A DNA stretch of 64,000 nt from an uncultured Elusimicrobiales bacterium (GCA_944324115.1 CALUVB010000004.1:1-64000), one strand, 5' to 3'; counted from the stretch's first letter, positions 36,693-45,255 are shown. Notes: generated from the sequence alone by a model not told the origin. Translations and numbers: made by a program.

Positions 36693-37754
36693 TTATTTGT
36701 CCTGTTTGAATTGCCCCAGCGTTTCATCTAACATGATTTGGGCCGCTTTGGCTACGTCATGCACCACTTGAAACGGCTTAGGCGTATGCAAATGACCGGT
36801 TTTGGGGATATCATAGCGGTTGATTTTATCCGTAATTTTTAATGCCAGCTCCAACGCTTTGCTTCCTTTCTCTCCGCTGGGAGCCGGGGTTTTGTTTGTT
36901 TTGATGCAGTCAATAAAATGCAGAATTTCAGCCGTGATGGGCAGCTGCTTCTGTACGGGGGGGTAGATGACCGTCAAATCCTGCATGGATTCAATAACCG
37001 GTTTCTCTTTTTTATAAATTTTTACCCGCGCATTCATAAAATCTACAGAGATGTATGCGTCTTGCTGAAACAAGTGCATAAAACGGGCCCGTTCAAAGCT
37101 GGCACGGCTGGCGGTCAAATCGGCCAAAGCGCCGTTGGCAAAGCGAATGCGTACATTGGCGATATCTTCATGGGCGGAAAATACACTCAGCCCGGTGGCG
37201 TCAATGCTTTCCACTTCACTGTCAACAAGCGTCAGCAATAAATCAATGTCGTGTATCATCAAGTCCAATACAACCCCAATATTAGACATGCGCGCATCGT
37301 AGGGCCCCAGGCGGTTCATGGTTAGAAATTTAGGGTTTTCAATATATTTAACAGCTTCTACTACGGCGGGATTGAAGCGTTCCACATGTCCCACTTGCAG
37401 CACTAAGTTATGCAATTTGGCGGTGCGTATTAAATCGCGCGCTTGGTCTAGGGTAGTGGCAATCGGTTTTTCCACCAGGGTGTGTACGCCGTGTTCCAGG
37501 CAATACATGCCGATTTGATGATGCAAATGGGTGGGCGCCGCTACAATGACTGCATCTACCTGCCCGACTAATTCTTCCATTTTGGAATAGGGTGTGGCAT
37601 TATATTGCCAAGCCAGTTTTTGTGCACGCATTAAGTCCGGATCACAGACGCCAATCAAGGATACGCCTTTCATCTTGGACAAGGTACGCGTGTGAAATGT
37701 GCCAATTTTGCCAGCGCCGATTACGCCGAATTTTAGGGTATTTTGCTCTGCCAT
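36693..37754 (-). CDS. Gfo/Idh/MocA-family NAD(P)-dependent oxidoreductase
   Basis: 353 residues. Rossmann fold starts KFGVIGAGKIGTFHTRTLS; VDAVIVAAPTHLHHQIGM and VEKPIATTLDQARDLI carry the conserved E-K-P lysine; DLMIHDIDLLLTLV holds the catalytic-region His-Asp. The family oxidises or reduces a sugar carbon. It is 2 nt upstream of lpxB, so a nucleotide-sugar substrate for the envelope is likely. In Leptospira and Acidithiobacillus the relative GnnA oxidises UDP-GlcNAc at C3 for amino-linked lipid A, but its partner aminotransferase GnnB is not adjacent here. Substrate not determined. Confidence 0.88.
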   Translation of the reverse strand: MAEQNTLKFGVIGAGKIGTFHTRTLSKMKGVSLIGVCDPDLMRAQKLAWQYNATPYSKMEELVGQVDAVIVAAPTHLHHQIGMYCLEHGVHTLVEKPIATTLDQARDLIRTAKLHNLVLQVGHVERFNPAVVEAVKYIENPKFLTMNRLGPYDARMSNIGVVLDLMIHDIDLLLTLVDSEVESIDATGLSVFSAHEDIANVRIRFANGALADLTASRASFERARFMHLFQQDAYISVDFMNARVKIYKKEKPVIESMQDLTVIYPPVQKQLPITAEILHFIDCIKTNKTPAPSGEKGSKALELALKITDKINRYDIPKTGHLHTPKPFQVVHDVAKAAQIMLDETLGQFKQDK

Positions 37755-37834
37755 AGTAGGGTACCTCTCTATATATGTTTTATTATATCATATAGGCGCG
37801 GCCGCATACGCGGCGGTTTGGGCGGTTTTTAAGG

Positions 37835-37840
37835 TATAAT
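37835..37840 (+). promoter_or_regulatory. -10 element upstream of ndk
   Basis: TATAAT, about 30 nt before the ndk start, in the divergent gap with the Gfo/Idh gene. Confidence 0.5.
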
Positions 37841-37870
37841 ATCCCTATACGTTTGCATAAAGGAAAAAAT

Positions 37871-38317
37871 ATGGAACGAACTCTCATTTTAATTAAGCCA
37901 GATGCTATTGAAAAACGCTTGACGGGTTTAGTGCTGTCCCGCTTTGAGGCGTTGGGGTTGGAAATTGCGGGCGCCAAAGTGGTGCGTGCTACGGAAGAAT
38001 TGTTGCGCCAGCATTACGATAATTTAAAGGGGACCCCCTTTGTAGACGAAGTGGTGAAATTTATGATGGGCGATTATAATAATTTGCCGGATCACCGTAT
38101 TTATGCTTTTGTGTTGCGCGGAGAAAATGCCGTGGCGCGCGTACGCGCCGCCTTAGGCGCCACTAACCCGGAAAAGGCGGAACCTTGGACTTTGCGCGGT
38201 CAATTCGGCTGCATTAAAAACGGCGTCATGCAAAACGCGGTGCATGCTTCCGGCACGCCGCAGGAAGCGGAACGGGAAATTGCTTTGTGGTTTAAAACGG
38301 AAGAAGTGTTGCCATGA
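37871..38317 (+). CDS. ndk: Nucleoside diphosphate kinase
   Basis: 148 residues from the ATG at 37871, picked because AAAGGAA precedes it; an ATG 18 nt earlier lacks a site. Makes NTPs from NDPs. ERTLILIKPDAIEKRLTGLV, HYDNLKGTPFVDEVVKFMM and RAALGATNPEKAEPWTLRGQ are typical. Phospho-acceptor His125 lies in QNAVHASGTPQEAEREIALW. The usual NxxHGSD reads NAVHASG, so the Asp after the catalytic loop is Gly here, an uncommon change. Overlaps the alpha/beta-hydrolase-like gene by 4 nt. Confidence 0.96.
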   Translation: MERTLILIKPDAIEKRLTGLVLSRFEALGLEIAGAKVVRATEELLRQHYDNLKGTPFVDEVVKFMMGDYNNLPDHRIYAFVLRGENAVARVRAALGATNPEKAEPWTLRGQFGCIKNGVMQNAVHASGTPQEAEREIALWFKTEEVLP

Positions 38318-39159
38318 AAAAAGTTATTTTGTGCGGAGCAGTGATGTGGGGGCTGCTGCAGGCGCTGCCTGCACAGGCCAAGGCGAGTGCCGTGTCTTTC
38401 CAGACCCAAGACGGCTGGAATATCGCGGCGTTGTATCAGCCGGCCCAAGCAGATAAAAAGACGGTGATTTTGCTGCATGATATCGGCAAAAATAAAGAAG
38501 AATTTACTACGTTTTGTAGCAAGCTGGAAGATGATGAAATAGGTTTTTTGGCTTTAGATTTGCGCGGACATGGGCAAAGCCAAAATAAAGGAATCTACGA
38601 GGACTTTGCAAAAGAAGGGGTAGATAATGATTACAATAAAATGGCGCGCGATGTGGAGGCTGCCGTCAACTTTTTGCAGAAGAAAGGTGTAGCGGAAGAG
38701 GACATGGTGTTGGTCGGGGCGGGCTTGGGAGCGAATGTGGCTGCCAAGGCTGCCAGTATGTATCCGGGGGTGGGAGGCATCGCCTTAATTACGCCTGTAA
38801 CCAACTTCCGCGATGTACTGTCCATTCCGGCGTTGCGCGTATATAAAGGCCAAGTGTTTATTGCGGCGGCGGCAGACGATAAGAAAACGTTTTTGGAAGC
38901 CAGCTTGTTGCGTAATGTGGCGTTCTTGAGCTCTGGGGAAGGGCAGGTGGTGTTTGCCACGGCCTATGACCAATCCGGACATGACTTGCTGGACCGGTGG
39001 GTAACGCCGGAGCTGATTCAGTGGTTGCTTACGCCGCAGCGGCCGGAAATTAAACCTGATATTGTCCTGGAGCAGACGGCTATGGATCCCTATGGCGCAT
39101 ATGACCCGGTGCCTCCGTCGGCTACAGAAGACGCATTAGTTCCTTCAGTACTTTATTAG
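38314..39159 (+). CDS. Exported alpha/beta-hydrolase-fold protein lacking the Ser nucleophile
   Basis: 281 residues with a signal peptide ending AQA. The alpha/beta-hydrolase core is clear: TVILLHDIGKNKEEFTTF, FLALDLRGHGQSQ, and the nucleophile elbow VLVGAGLGANVAAKAAS. The usual G-x-S-x-G here reads G-A-G-L-G, with Gly137 (codon GGC) where serine should be. An acid (AAADDKKTF) and a His (YDQSGHDLLDRWV) remain in place. It is therefore probably not a classic serine hydrolase and may bind rather than cut its ligand. Translationally coupled to ndk (4-nt overlap) and followed by another enzyme-like protein with a damaged active site. Confidence 0.85.
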   Translation: MKKVILCGAVMWGLLQALPAQAKASAVSFQTQDGWNIAALYQPAQADKKTVILLHDIGKNKEEFTTFCSKLEDDEIGFLALDLRGHGQSQNKGIYEDFAKEGVDNDYNKMARDVEAAVNFLQKKGVAEEDMVLVGAGLGANVAAKAASMYPGVGGIALITPVTNFRDVLSIPALRVYKGQVFIAAAADDKKTFLEASLLRNVAFLSSGEGQVVFATAYDQSGHDLLDRWVTPELIQWLLTPQRPEIKPDIVLEQTAMDPYGAYDPVPPSATEDALVPSVLY

Positions 39160-39191
39160 CCAGTTTATTGGCTGGTGCGTTAGGAGCAAAT

Positions 39192-40145
39192 ATGAAACCT
39201 TCGCGTATAGTTTTCCCAGGTTTTTGGTTTGGTACCAGTGAGCTTTCTGCCGCCAAAGCCGCTGCCGCGCGCGGCGTAGGCGGCTTTTGTGTTTATGGTG
39301 GAACGGCGGAGCAAATTACGCATTTCACGGAAGTTGTGAGAGAGGCTTCCCCATATGACCATTTGCTCATTTGCGCGGATATAGAAGAAGATTTAGCGGA
39401 AGTAATCCAAGATGCGCCTGCCCTGCCTTCCAATGCGGAGCTAGGCGCTTGCAATAATACAGAAGGCGCCTACCGCAAAGGATTAATCAGCGCGCGTATG
39501 GCCCGCAGCGTGGGGATTGACTGGTTGCTGTGCCCTGTGGTGGATATCGGTTATCAAAGCCCGGCTTTCTGCGAAGGCCCCATGGCAGTGGCGCGGCTGG
39601 CGGGGGATTATGTGGCCGGCGTGTCCAACGGGGGGGCTTTAAACTGCGTCAAATATTTCCCCGGTGTAAGCGGTATTCTAAAGACTTTGGCTCAAATGGA
39701 AGATGCGGAATTTGTACCCTATAAACATATGTTCCGCCGCTGTGACGCCATTATGCCATCAGATATGGTGTTTGCCAATATAGACCCGGCCAACCGGGCG
39801 ATGATGTCTGAAAACATAGTAAAGGGGTTGCTGAAAAAGCGGCTTAATTATAAGGGGTGCGTCATTGGGGCCCCTTTATTTAAGAGCCATATTAAAAATG
39901 AAGCTTCCGCGGCTTTAAAAATGATAAACTGCGGCGTAGAAATGATTTTGGCTCCGCAAGATACGCAAGCGGTATTAGATGCGGTGGAAAAAGAATTTGA
40001 CAAGGGAAATATTACCGAAGAAGTAATACACAGTATTTCCAACCATGAGTTATTTACCAGTAAAGTGATTACTGCCACGGCACCGCTTTTTAAGACGGAA
40101 GAAGTTTTTGCTATGGCCAAAGATTTTCAAAAATCCCGGGTATAA
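39192..40145 (+). CDS. NagZ-like GH3 protein with degenerate active site
   Basis: 317 residues from the ATG at 39192 (TAGGAGC 7 nt upstream); a start 24 nt earlier has no site. It aligns along its length with NagZ beta-N-acetylglucosaminidases, which cut GlcNAc-anhydroMurNAc: ARGVGGFCVYGGTAEQITHF, SVGIDWLLCPVVDIG, LDAIMP-like CDAIMPSDMVFANIDP. The catalytic loop KHFPGHG reads KYFPGVS (154-160), losing both His, and the nucleophile motif FSDDLSM reads IGAPLFK, with Ala227 at the nucleophile. Hydrolysis by the NagZ mechanism looks impossible. It may be a muropeptide-binding or regulatory protein. No signal peptide. Confidence 0.83.
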   Translation: MKPSRIVFPGFWFGTSELSAAKAAAARGVGGFCVYGGTAEQITHFTEVVREASPYDHLLICADIEEDLAEVIQDAPALPSNAELGACNNTEGAYRKGLISARMARSVGIDWLLCPVVDIGYQSPAFCEGPMAVARLAGDYVAGVSNGGALNCVKYFPGVSGILKTLAQMEDAEFVPYKHMFRRCDAIMPSDMVFANIDPANRAMMSENIVKGLLKKRLNYKGCVIGAPLFKSHIKNEASAALKMINCGVEMILAPQDTQAVLDAVEKEFDKGNITEEVIHSISNHELFTSKVITATAPLFKTEEVFAMAKDFQKSRV

Positions 40146-40171
40146 CAGGCCCCATGACTCCGGCCCCCGTA

Positions 40172-40999
40172 TTAGAGTGCCAGCAGGCAGATGTTTTGTT
40201 TGTCAACCAAAGAAACCACTTCTTCCAAATCCAATACCAGCGTTTTCCCCGCTTCAAAAGCCAATACATTTAAACCGGCGTCTTGTAAGGCTTGTATGGT
40301 GCCTTTGCCAATAACCGGCAAATCAAAGCGGTCGTCTTGATTGGGGCGGGCCACTTTCACTACGGCTACGCAATGTTGTTTCTCAGCTGATTTTTTATAC
40401 AATTCTCCTGCTCTGCGTATGCAGGCATCGGTTCCTTCCATACCTTCTACAGCTATGACGGCGTTTTGCCCTACTACGCAGGTAAGGCCTATGTCCAAGG
40501 CTGCAATGGATTTGGCTATTTTGAAGCCATAGTCAATGGTACGCTGTTCTTCTTCCGTGGGGTGCCGGCGGCTGAGCACGCCGGCTGGCGGCATAAAATG
40601 TTCCAAATACATGGCGGAGTGGACAAATTCTATGCCTTCTTTTTTGAATTCTTCAATAACGCGTGATAAAATGTACTTGGTCTGCATGGATTTGAGCGAG
40701 GCCAAAAATTTGGCCCCGCACAAATCCGGCATTAAATTGGAAAACACAGACGTATGCTGTACGCGCCCCGCCATCAGCAGGCGGGTGACGCCGTGTTCTT
40801 TAAAGAAATGTATTCCTTTGCCCATTTGGCCCAGGCGCATTTCTTTATAAACACAAGCCACGCCGCGGAAATCTTCTTCCCGCGCGTTTCCTTTTAGCCC
40901 GGCCACAACCACTTCTACACCTTTTTGGGCGGCCTGCCGGGCAATATAGACGGGCATTTTGCCTTCGCCGGCAATAATGCCCAGTTTCTCACTCGTCAT
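40172..40999 (-). CDS. lpxI: UDP-2,3-diacylglucosamine pyrophosphatase LpxI
   Basis: 275 residues. Cleaves UDP-2,3-diacylglucosamine to lipid X and UMP; LpxI replaces LpxH in alphaproteobacteria and several phyla. The family signature is clear: KLGIIAGEGKMPVYIARQAA, VCVYKEMRLGQMGKGIHFF, VTRLLMAGRVQH, QNAVIAVEGMEGTDACIRRA and ARPNQDDRFDLPVIGKGTI, with the catalytic-region Asp in DDRFDLP. Overlaps lpxA by 11 nt as the last gene of the bamA-lpx operon. Confidence 0.95.
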   Translation of the reverse strand: MTSEKLGIIAGEGKMPVYIARQAAQKGVEVVVAGLKGNAREEDFRGVACVYKEMRLGQMGKGIHFFKEHGVTRLLMAGRVQHTSVFSNLMPDLCGAKFLASLKSMQTKYILSRVIEEFKKEGIEFVHSAMYLEHFMPPAGVLSRRHPTEEEQRTIDYGFKIAKSIAALDIGLTCVVGQNAVIAVEGMEGTDACIRRAGELYKKSAEKQHCVAVVKVARPNQDDRFDLPVIGKGTIQALQDAGLNVLAFEAGKTLVLDLEEVVSLVDKQNICLLAL

Positions 41000-41795
41000 C
41001 GGCTTGATTGATTTTGCGTTTGGCTGCGGTGACGCCGCGTTTCGTATTTTTGCAGAAATCTAACATTTCCTGCACGGCGGCAATCGGGTGTTCCGCTTCC
41101 AGCTGGGCAATGGCGTCATTGAGCAGCATTTTAGAACGGAACAACACCTTAAACGCGCGTTTTACGGCCATGATTTCATCGCGTTTCATTCCCGCCCGAC
41201 GCATGCCTACCACATTTAGGCCTACCAGCCGGGCACGTTCTCCTTGGGCGGTGCAGAACGGAGGCACGTCTAAGGGTACCATGGCCCCGCCGGAGAGCAT
41301 AGCCAGCTTGCCAATGCGTACAAACTGATGTACGCCCACCATGCCGGAGGTAATGACGCGGTCGGCCAAATGGACATGCCCCGCAATGCCGGTGCTATTG
41401 GCCAAAATAATATGGCTGCCCAAATGGCAATCATGCGCCACATGGGAGTTGGCCATCAGCAGACAGCCGTCACCCAACCGGGTGGGGTTATCTATGCTGG
41501 TGGAGCGATGAATGGTCACGCATTCGCGGATTTTGTTTCCGTTTCCCATAATGACCATGCTGGGCACGCCGTCATAGGACAAGTCCTGCGGTTTAACGCC
41601 TATAGACGCGTGTGCAATCACTTCATTATCATCACCCATAACCGTATTTTCAATAATGCAGAAAGGCCCGATGTGGTTGTTTTTGCCCATCGTCACGTTG
41701 GGTCCGATAACAGTGTAGGGCCCAATAACGGTGGACGGATCAATCTTGGCACTCGGGTCTATGATCGCGGTGGGGTGAATGTGGGTGTCAGACAT
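40989..41795 (-). CDS. lpxA: UDP-N-acetylglucosamine acyltransferase
   Basis: 268 residues. First step of lipid A synthesis: moves a 3-hydroxyacyl chain from ACP to UDP-GlcNAc. The left-handed beta-helix is seen as hexapeptide repeats (THIHPTAIIDPSAKIDPSTV onward), with MANSHVAHDCHLGSHI carrying the catalytic His pair, and a C-terminal helical domain. Overlaps fabZ by 8 nt upstream and lpxI by 11 nt downstream. If the Gfo/Idh enzyme beside lpxB is GnnA-like, this enzyme might use an amino sugar; the sequence alone does not show it. Confidence 0.97.
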   Translation of the reverse strand: MSDTHIHPTAIIDPSAKIDPSTVIGPYTVIGPNVTMGKNNHIGPFCIIENTVMGDDNEVIAHASIGVKPQDLSYDGVPSMVIMGNGNKIRECVTIHRSTSIDNPTRLGDGCLLMANSHVAHDCHLGSHIILANSTGIAGHVHLADRVITSGMVGVHQFVRIGKLAMLSGGAMVPLDVPPFCTAQGERARLVGLNVVGMRRAGMKRDEIMAVKRAFKVLFRSKMLLNDAIAQLEAEHPIAAVQEMLDFCKNTKRGVTAAKRKINQADDE

Positions 41796-42276
41796 TAAGG
41801 TTCTCTCCTAATATGAACGTCAGGTACGCCTGCGTGCAGAGTTTGCCATTGACATACGCTTCCGCGTAAATGCGTGAAAGCTTGCCAAGGCGCAGAATTT
41901 GCACGGGCATTTGCAAAGTGTCCCCCGGTACAACCATTCCTCTGAATTTGGCGCTTTCAATCCCTAAAAAAAGAGGCAGTCCTTTCCCGCCGCTGACGCG
42001 GTCCATAATCGCTCCGCCGAATGCTTGGGATATACTTTCCAATATCAGTACTCCCGGCATAATGGGTTTTTGGGGAAAATGCCCCTTGAAAAAATATTCT
42101 TCCCCGGTTACTTTTTTTATTCCTACGCAAGTTTTTCCGTCTTCAATAATACGTACTTCATCTACCAACAAAAACGGATCCCGATGGGGAATATTGCGTT
42201 TAATTTCTTCTTGGTCCATGACTTTAACAGGCGTTTGTTCCAACAACGCCGCCAAGGACGGGTGCTTCTCGTTCAT
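41788..42276 (-). CDS. fabZ: 3-hydroxyacyl-ACP dehydratase FabZ
   Basis: 162 residues. Dehydrates 3-hydroxyacyl-ACP in fatty acid elongation and so competes with LpxA for its donor. Catalytic His in NIPHRDPFLLVDEV and Glu in GHFPQKPIMPGVLILESISQ are present; EYFFKGHFP and KFRGMVVPGDTL complete the hot-dog fold. Its start overlaps the lpxC stop by 4 nt and its end overlaps lpxA by 8 nt. Some lineages carry an lpxC-fabZ fusion; here the genes are separate but coupled. Confidence 0.97.
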   Translation of the reverse strand: MNEKHPSLAALLEQTPVKVMDQEEIKRNIPHRDPFLLVDEVRIIEDGKTCVGIKKVTGEEYFFKGHFPQKPIMPGVLILESISQAFGGAIMDRVSGGKGLPLFLGIESAKFRGMVVPGDTLQMPVQILRLGKLSRIYAEAYVNGKLCTQAYLTFILGENLNV

Positions 42277-43097
42277 TTCTCCTCCGAATTTGCCACTAAC
42301 AGACGCGCGAAAAGCACATTGTGCTTGTGCCCGCCCATGTGACAGGTGATTTTTAGATTACCCAGACGTTTGCCCGTTAAGCTGAAATCACCCACTAAGT
42401 CTAAAATCTTATGCCGCACCAATTCGTCGCTGTAGCGCAGCTCGTTTAGAAATTTTTCTTTTCCTACTACGACGGCATTTTCCAAGCTGCCGCCTTTGGC
42501 CAAGCCGTGTGCTTTTAAGAACGCCAATTCTTCTTCAAAGCCAAACGTGCGCGCGCGGGAAATTTGTTCCAAATAATTGTCCGTATTGAATTCTACGGTA
42601 TATTCCTGCCGTCCCACCAGCGGGTGTTTGTGCTCGTAAATGAAGGTAATCGTCGGTTTGGCTGCCGGCTCCGCTTGGTAGGTAATGGAGCCAAAACTGT
42701 AGGAAACGGGTTGTTTGAGAGTCAAAAGCGGCAAATCTCCTTCCAATTCACGCAGGCCAGCCTGTTGTAAATGTTGGGCATAAACGGAAGCGGAGCCGTC
42801 TGTTACGGGGGGTTCCGGGCCGTTCATTTCCACCATTACATCAGTAATACCTAGGGCGCTTAAAGCGGAGAGCACATGTTCCACAGTCCATACTTCGGCG
42901 GTGTCGTTTTTTAGGTTGGTGCCGCGCAGCGTGGAGCCTACATGACTGAGGTCTGCTTTAATAGGCAGCGAACCGGGGATATCCGTGCGGATAAAATGAA
43001 TGCCGTCTTCGGCCGGTTTAAACGTCATCTCAGACGCTACACCCGTATGCAGGCCTACGCCTTGGACACAAACCGGTTTCTGAATGGTTTTTCGCAT
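42273..43097 (-). CDS. lpxC: UDP-3-O-acyl-N-acetylglucosamine deacetylase
   Basis: 274 residues, slightly shorter than E. coli LpxC (305). Commits the pathway to lipid A by Zn-dependent deacetylation. Zn ligands are visible: His in VWTVEHVLSALSALGI, and His and Asp in ELVRHKILDLVGDFSLTG. The general acid-base His is in CHMGGHKHN; VCVQGVGLHTGVASEMTFKP opens domain I. Lies 1 nt after lpxD. Confidence 0.97.
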   Translation of the reverse strand: MRKTIQKPVCVQGVGLHTGVASEMTFKPAEDGIHFIRTDIPGSLPIKADLSHVGSTLRGTNLKNDTAEVWTVEHVLSALSALGITDVMVEMNGPEPPVTDGSASVYAQHLQQAGLRELEGDLPLLTLKQPVSYSFGSITYQAEPAAKPTITFIYEHKHPLVGRQEYTVEFNTDNYLEQISRARTFGFEEELAFLKAHGLAKGGSLENAVVVGKEKFLNELRYSDELVRHKILDLVGDFSLTGKRLGNLKITCHMGGHKHNVLFARLLVANSEEK

Positions 43098-43098
43098 A

Positions 43099-44124
43099 TT
43101 ATTTTTCCACGGCCTTTTTAATCAGTTTCAATTCTTTATAAATCTCCGGCAATTTGCCTTGTACGGCCAAAATGCGCAGCATTTCTTTCATGGGTTTGGC
43201 TGGTGTACCAAAATAAGGCACACCATCGGGAATATCGCATGTTACGCCGGATTGGGCAGCTATTTGCACCCCATTCCCGATATGCAAATGCCCGATAATT
43301 CCCACCTGTCCGGCGGCAATTACGCCGTTGCCCAGCGTAGTGGTGCCTGCAATGCCGACTTGGGAGCACATAATACAGCCTTGTCCTACTTTTACATTAT
43401 GCGCAATTTGTACCAAGTTGTCTACTTTGGTATTGGCTCCTACTACGGTATGCGCCAGTTTGGCGCGGTCTACACAGGAGTTGGCTTGTATTTCCACATC
43501 GTCTTCAATAATCACATTGCCAATTTGCGGTATTTTATGATGGCGGCCTTCGTGAAAGATAAAGCCAAATCCGTCGTTGCCGATTTTGGCCCCCGGTTGT
43601 AAAATTACATGATTCTTAATTACGCAGTCTTCCCGCACAACTACTTGGGGATATAAAATACAATCGTTTCCAATATGGGTGCGCTTGCCGATATAAACTT
43701 GCGGGAAGATGACGGTGTTGTCTCCGATAACCGCACCGTCTTCTATGACGCTGTAAGCCCCAACAGACACATTTTTGCCCAGCTGGGCCAACGGGCTAAT
43801 GACGGCGGTGGGGTGTATACCCGGCGTATGCTTGGGGGTTTGTGCGTCCCAATATTGCACTAAGAGCGTAAAAGCCCACTCGGGGTTTGATGCGTAAAGA
43901 AAATTGGTTTTAAGCGGCAGCTGCTGTTTTTTTGCGGCTAAGGGAAGTATCACGGCTCCTGCAGCAAAGCCGGGAGGGACGGTGATGTTTTCTATATGGC
44001 TTAAATAACAAATCCCATCTGGCCGTGGTTCAGCCAAATCACAAATATGTTTAATAACAAAATTTTCATCTCCGGCCAATTCTGCGCCGGTAATTTCGGT
44101 CACTTTTTTTAGCGTCAGTTCCAT
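43099..44124 (-). CDS. lpxD: UDP-3-O-(3-hydroxyacyl)glucosamine N-acyltransferase
   Basis: 341 residues. Adds the second acyl chain in lipid A synthesis. N-terminal uridine-binding domain (TLKKVTEITGAELAGDENFV), then a left-handed beta-helix of hexapeptides, with GNDGFGFIFHEGRHHKIPQI holding the catalytic His region and a C-terminal helix. Lies between skp and lpxC, 12 nt after skp. Confidence 0.97.
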   Translation of the reverse strand: MELTLKKVTEITGAELAGDENFVIKHICDLAEPRPDGICYLSHIENITVPPGFAAGAVILPLAAKKQQLPLKTNFLYASNPEWAFTLLVQYWDAQTPKHTPGIHPTAVISPLAQLGKNVSVGAYSVIEDGAVIGDNTVIFPQVYIGKRTHIGNDCILYPQVVVREDCVIKNHVILQPGAKIGNDGFGFIFHEGRHHKIPQIGNVIIEDDVEIQANSCVDRAKLAHTVVGANTKVDNLVQIAHNVKVGQGCIMCSQVGIAGTTTLGNGVIAAGQVGIIGHLHIGNGVQIAAQSGVTCDIPDGVPYFGTPAKPMKEMLRILAVQGKLPEIYKELKLIKKAVEK

Positions 44125-44136
44125 AGGTTCCTCCGG

Positions 44137-45246
44137 TTATTTCTTTTTCCGGTATTTTTTGGATTTCTTGAGCGTGCTCACGAAATCTTTGGTTACGTTG
44201 ACGGGTTGCTGTCCATATAAAATCTCGTCTTTACGTACCACCGCGCCAATATTGCGTTTTTTTGCGAAGGATTTAATTTCCGTATAAATATCCTGCAAAA
44301 TATTTTTTACTTCCTCTTTTTCCAGGGTTAGAATTTCTTCCCGGGTCTGATACTTATAATTATCAATAAAAAAGTTGCGTTCTGCAATAATTTTTTTATT
44401 TGCTCCTATACGTTCCGTCACATCATCAAGCCGTGCCGGCGAATTGAGCGGCGAGGTGCTGATGATTTCGCAGCCGGAAAAAGTCAGCCGGTTTAACACA
44501 TTTCCCAGTTCCAGCATGTCGGCGCTTTCCGGTACGCGCGGCAAAAGCTCCTGGTCTGTTACGATACGTTCATAAAACGGTTTAAGCTCTGCCAGCTGGC
44601 GGGAGAGCAGTTTGTTCTCTGCTTCCAAGGCGGCAATAATATCTTTGGCGTTTTCCACTTCCCGTTCTTTAGCCTTTATTTTGACGTCTATTTGTTGTTT
44701 GACGGCCTGTGTGCGCGGGTGTTCATTAAATGCAATATCTATATCTATAAAAGCTACAGTAAGACATTCTTTCAGTTCTTTTTCTTCCTTTGCCTTTGTT
44801 TCCGGCTGTTCGGCCGGGAATACGGGTGCTGCGGTGGCTGCGTTTACTTCTTCTGTTCCTTCCGCCGAAGCTTGCGACAGCGCAGCGGTTTGGGCCGGAG
44901 TATCGGAGACGACAGGTGCGTCTTTGGTCTCATGGCCTAATGTTCCATTCGGTTCCTGTTCCGTTTGTTTTTGTGCTTCCCAGGCTTGTTGCTTGGTTTG
45001 TTCGGACAGCGTAATATCACCGCTTTCTGCAGCTTTTTCCGCCACCGATGGAGGCGCCTGCATGGGGGCAGCTTGGGAAGAAGGGGCGGCGGCCGCCGCG
45101 GTTTCTTCCGCCGTTTGGTTTTGCGCTTTGATGGCTTGTACAACAGCCAACTCTTGTGCCGTCAATTCTTCCACGGCAGCTTCCTGCGCCGCACCCGTAA
45201 GGGCGGCGCCAAACAGTAAAGCGGACAAGCAACAAACATAGCGCAT
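44137..45246 (-). CDS. Skp/OmpH-like periplasmic chaperone with long N-terminal extension
   Basis: 369 residues, about twice the usual Skp length. After a signal peptide ending TGAAQ, residues 25-158 are Ala/Gln/Glu/Pro-rich and look disordered. From about 160 the OmpH pattern begins (CLTVAFIDIDIAFNEHPRTQ), followed by a long coiled-coil hairpin (KIKAKEREVENAKDIIAALE) and a basic C-terminus. Skp holds unfolded outer-membrane proteins on their way to BamA, and the gene sits 9 nt after bamA as in many Gram-negatives. The tail ends SKKYRKKK, strongly basic, suited to membrane or substrate contact. Confidence 0.78.
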   Translation of the reverse strand: MRYVCCLSALLFGAALTGAAQEAAVEELTAQELAVVQAIKAQNQTAEETAAAAAPSSQAAPMQAPPSVAEKAAESGDITLSEQTKQQAWEAQKQTEQEPNGTLGHETKDAPVVSDTPAQTAALSQASAEGTEEVNAATAAPVFPAEQPETKAKEEKELKECLTVAFIDIDIAFNEHPRTQAVKQQIDVKIKAKEREVENAKDIIAALEAENKLLSRQLAELKPFYERIVTDQELLPRVPESADMLELGNVLNRLTFSGCEIISTSPLNSPARLDDVTERIGANKKIIAERNFFIDNYKYQTREEILTLEKEEVKNILQDIYTEIKSFAKKRNIGAVVRKDEILYGQQPVNVTKDFVSTLKKSKKYRKKK

Positions 45247-45255
45247 AAATATATC

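Noticed and set aside
44612-45241. 209-codon plus-strand frame opposite skp
   Set aside because: Antisense shadow of the Ala-rich Skp extension; composition (Ser/Ala/Cys) mirrors the complement of that repeat-rich DNA.
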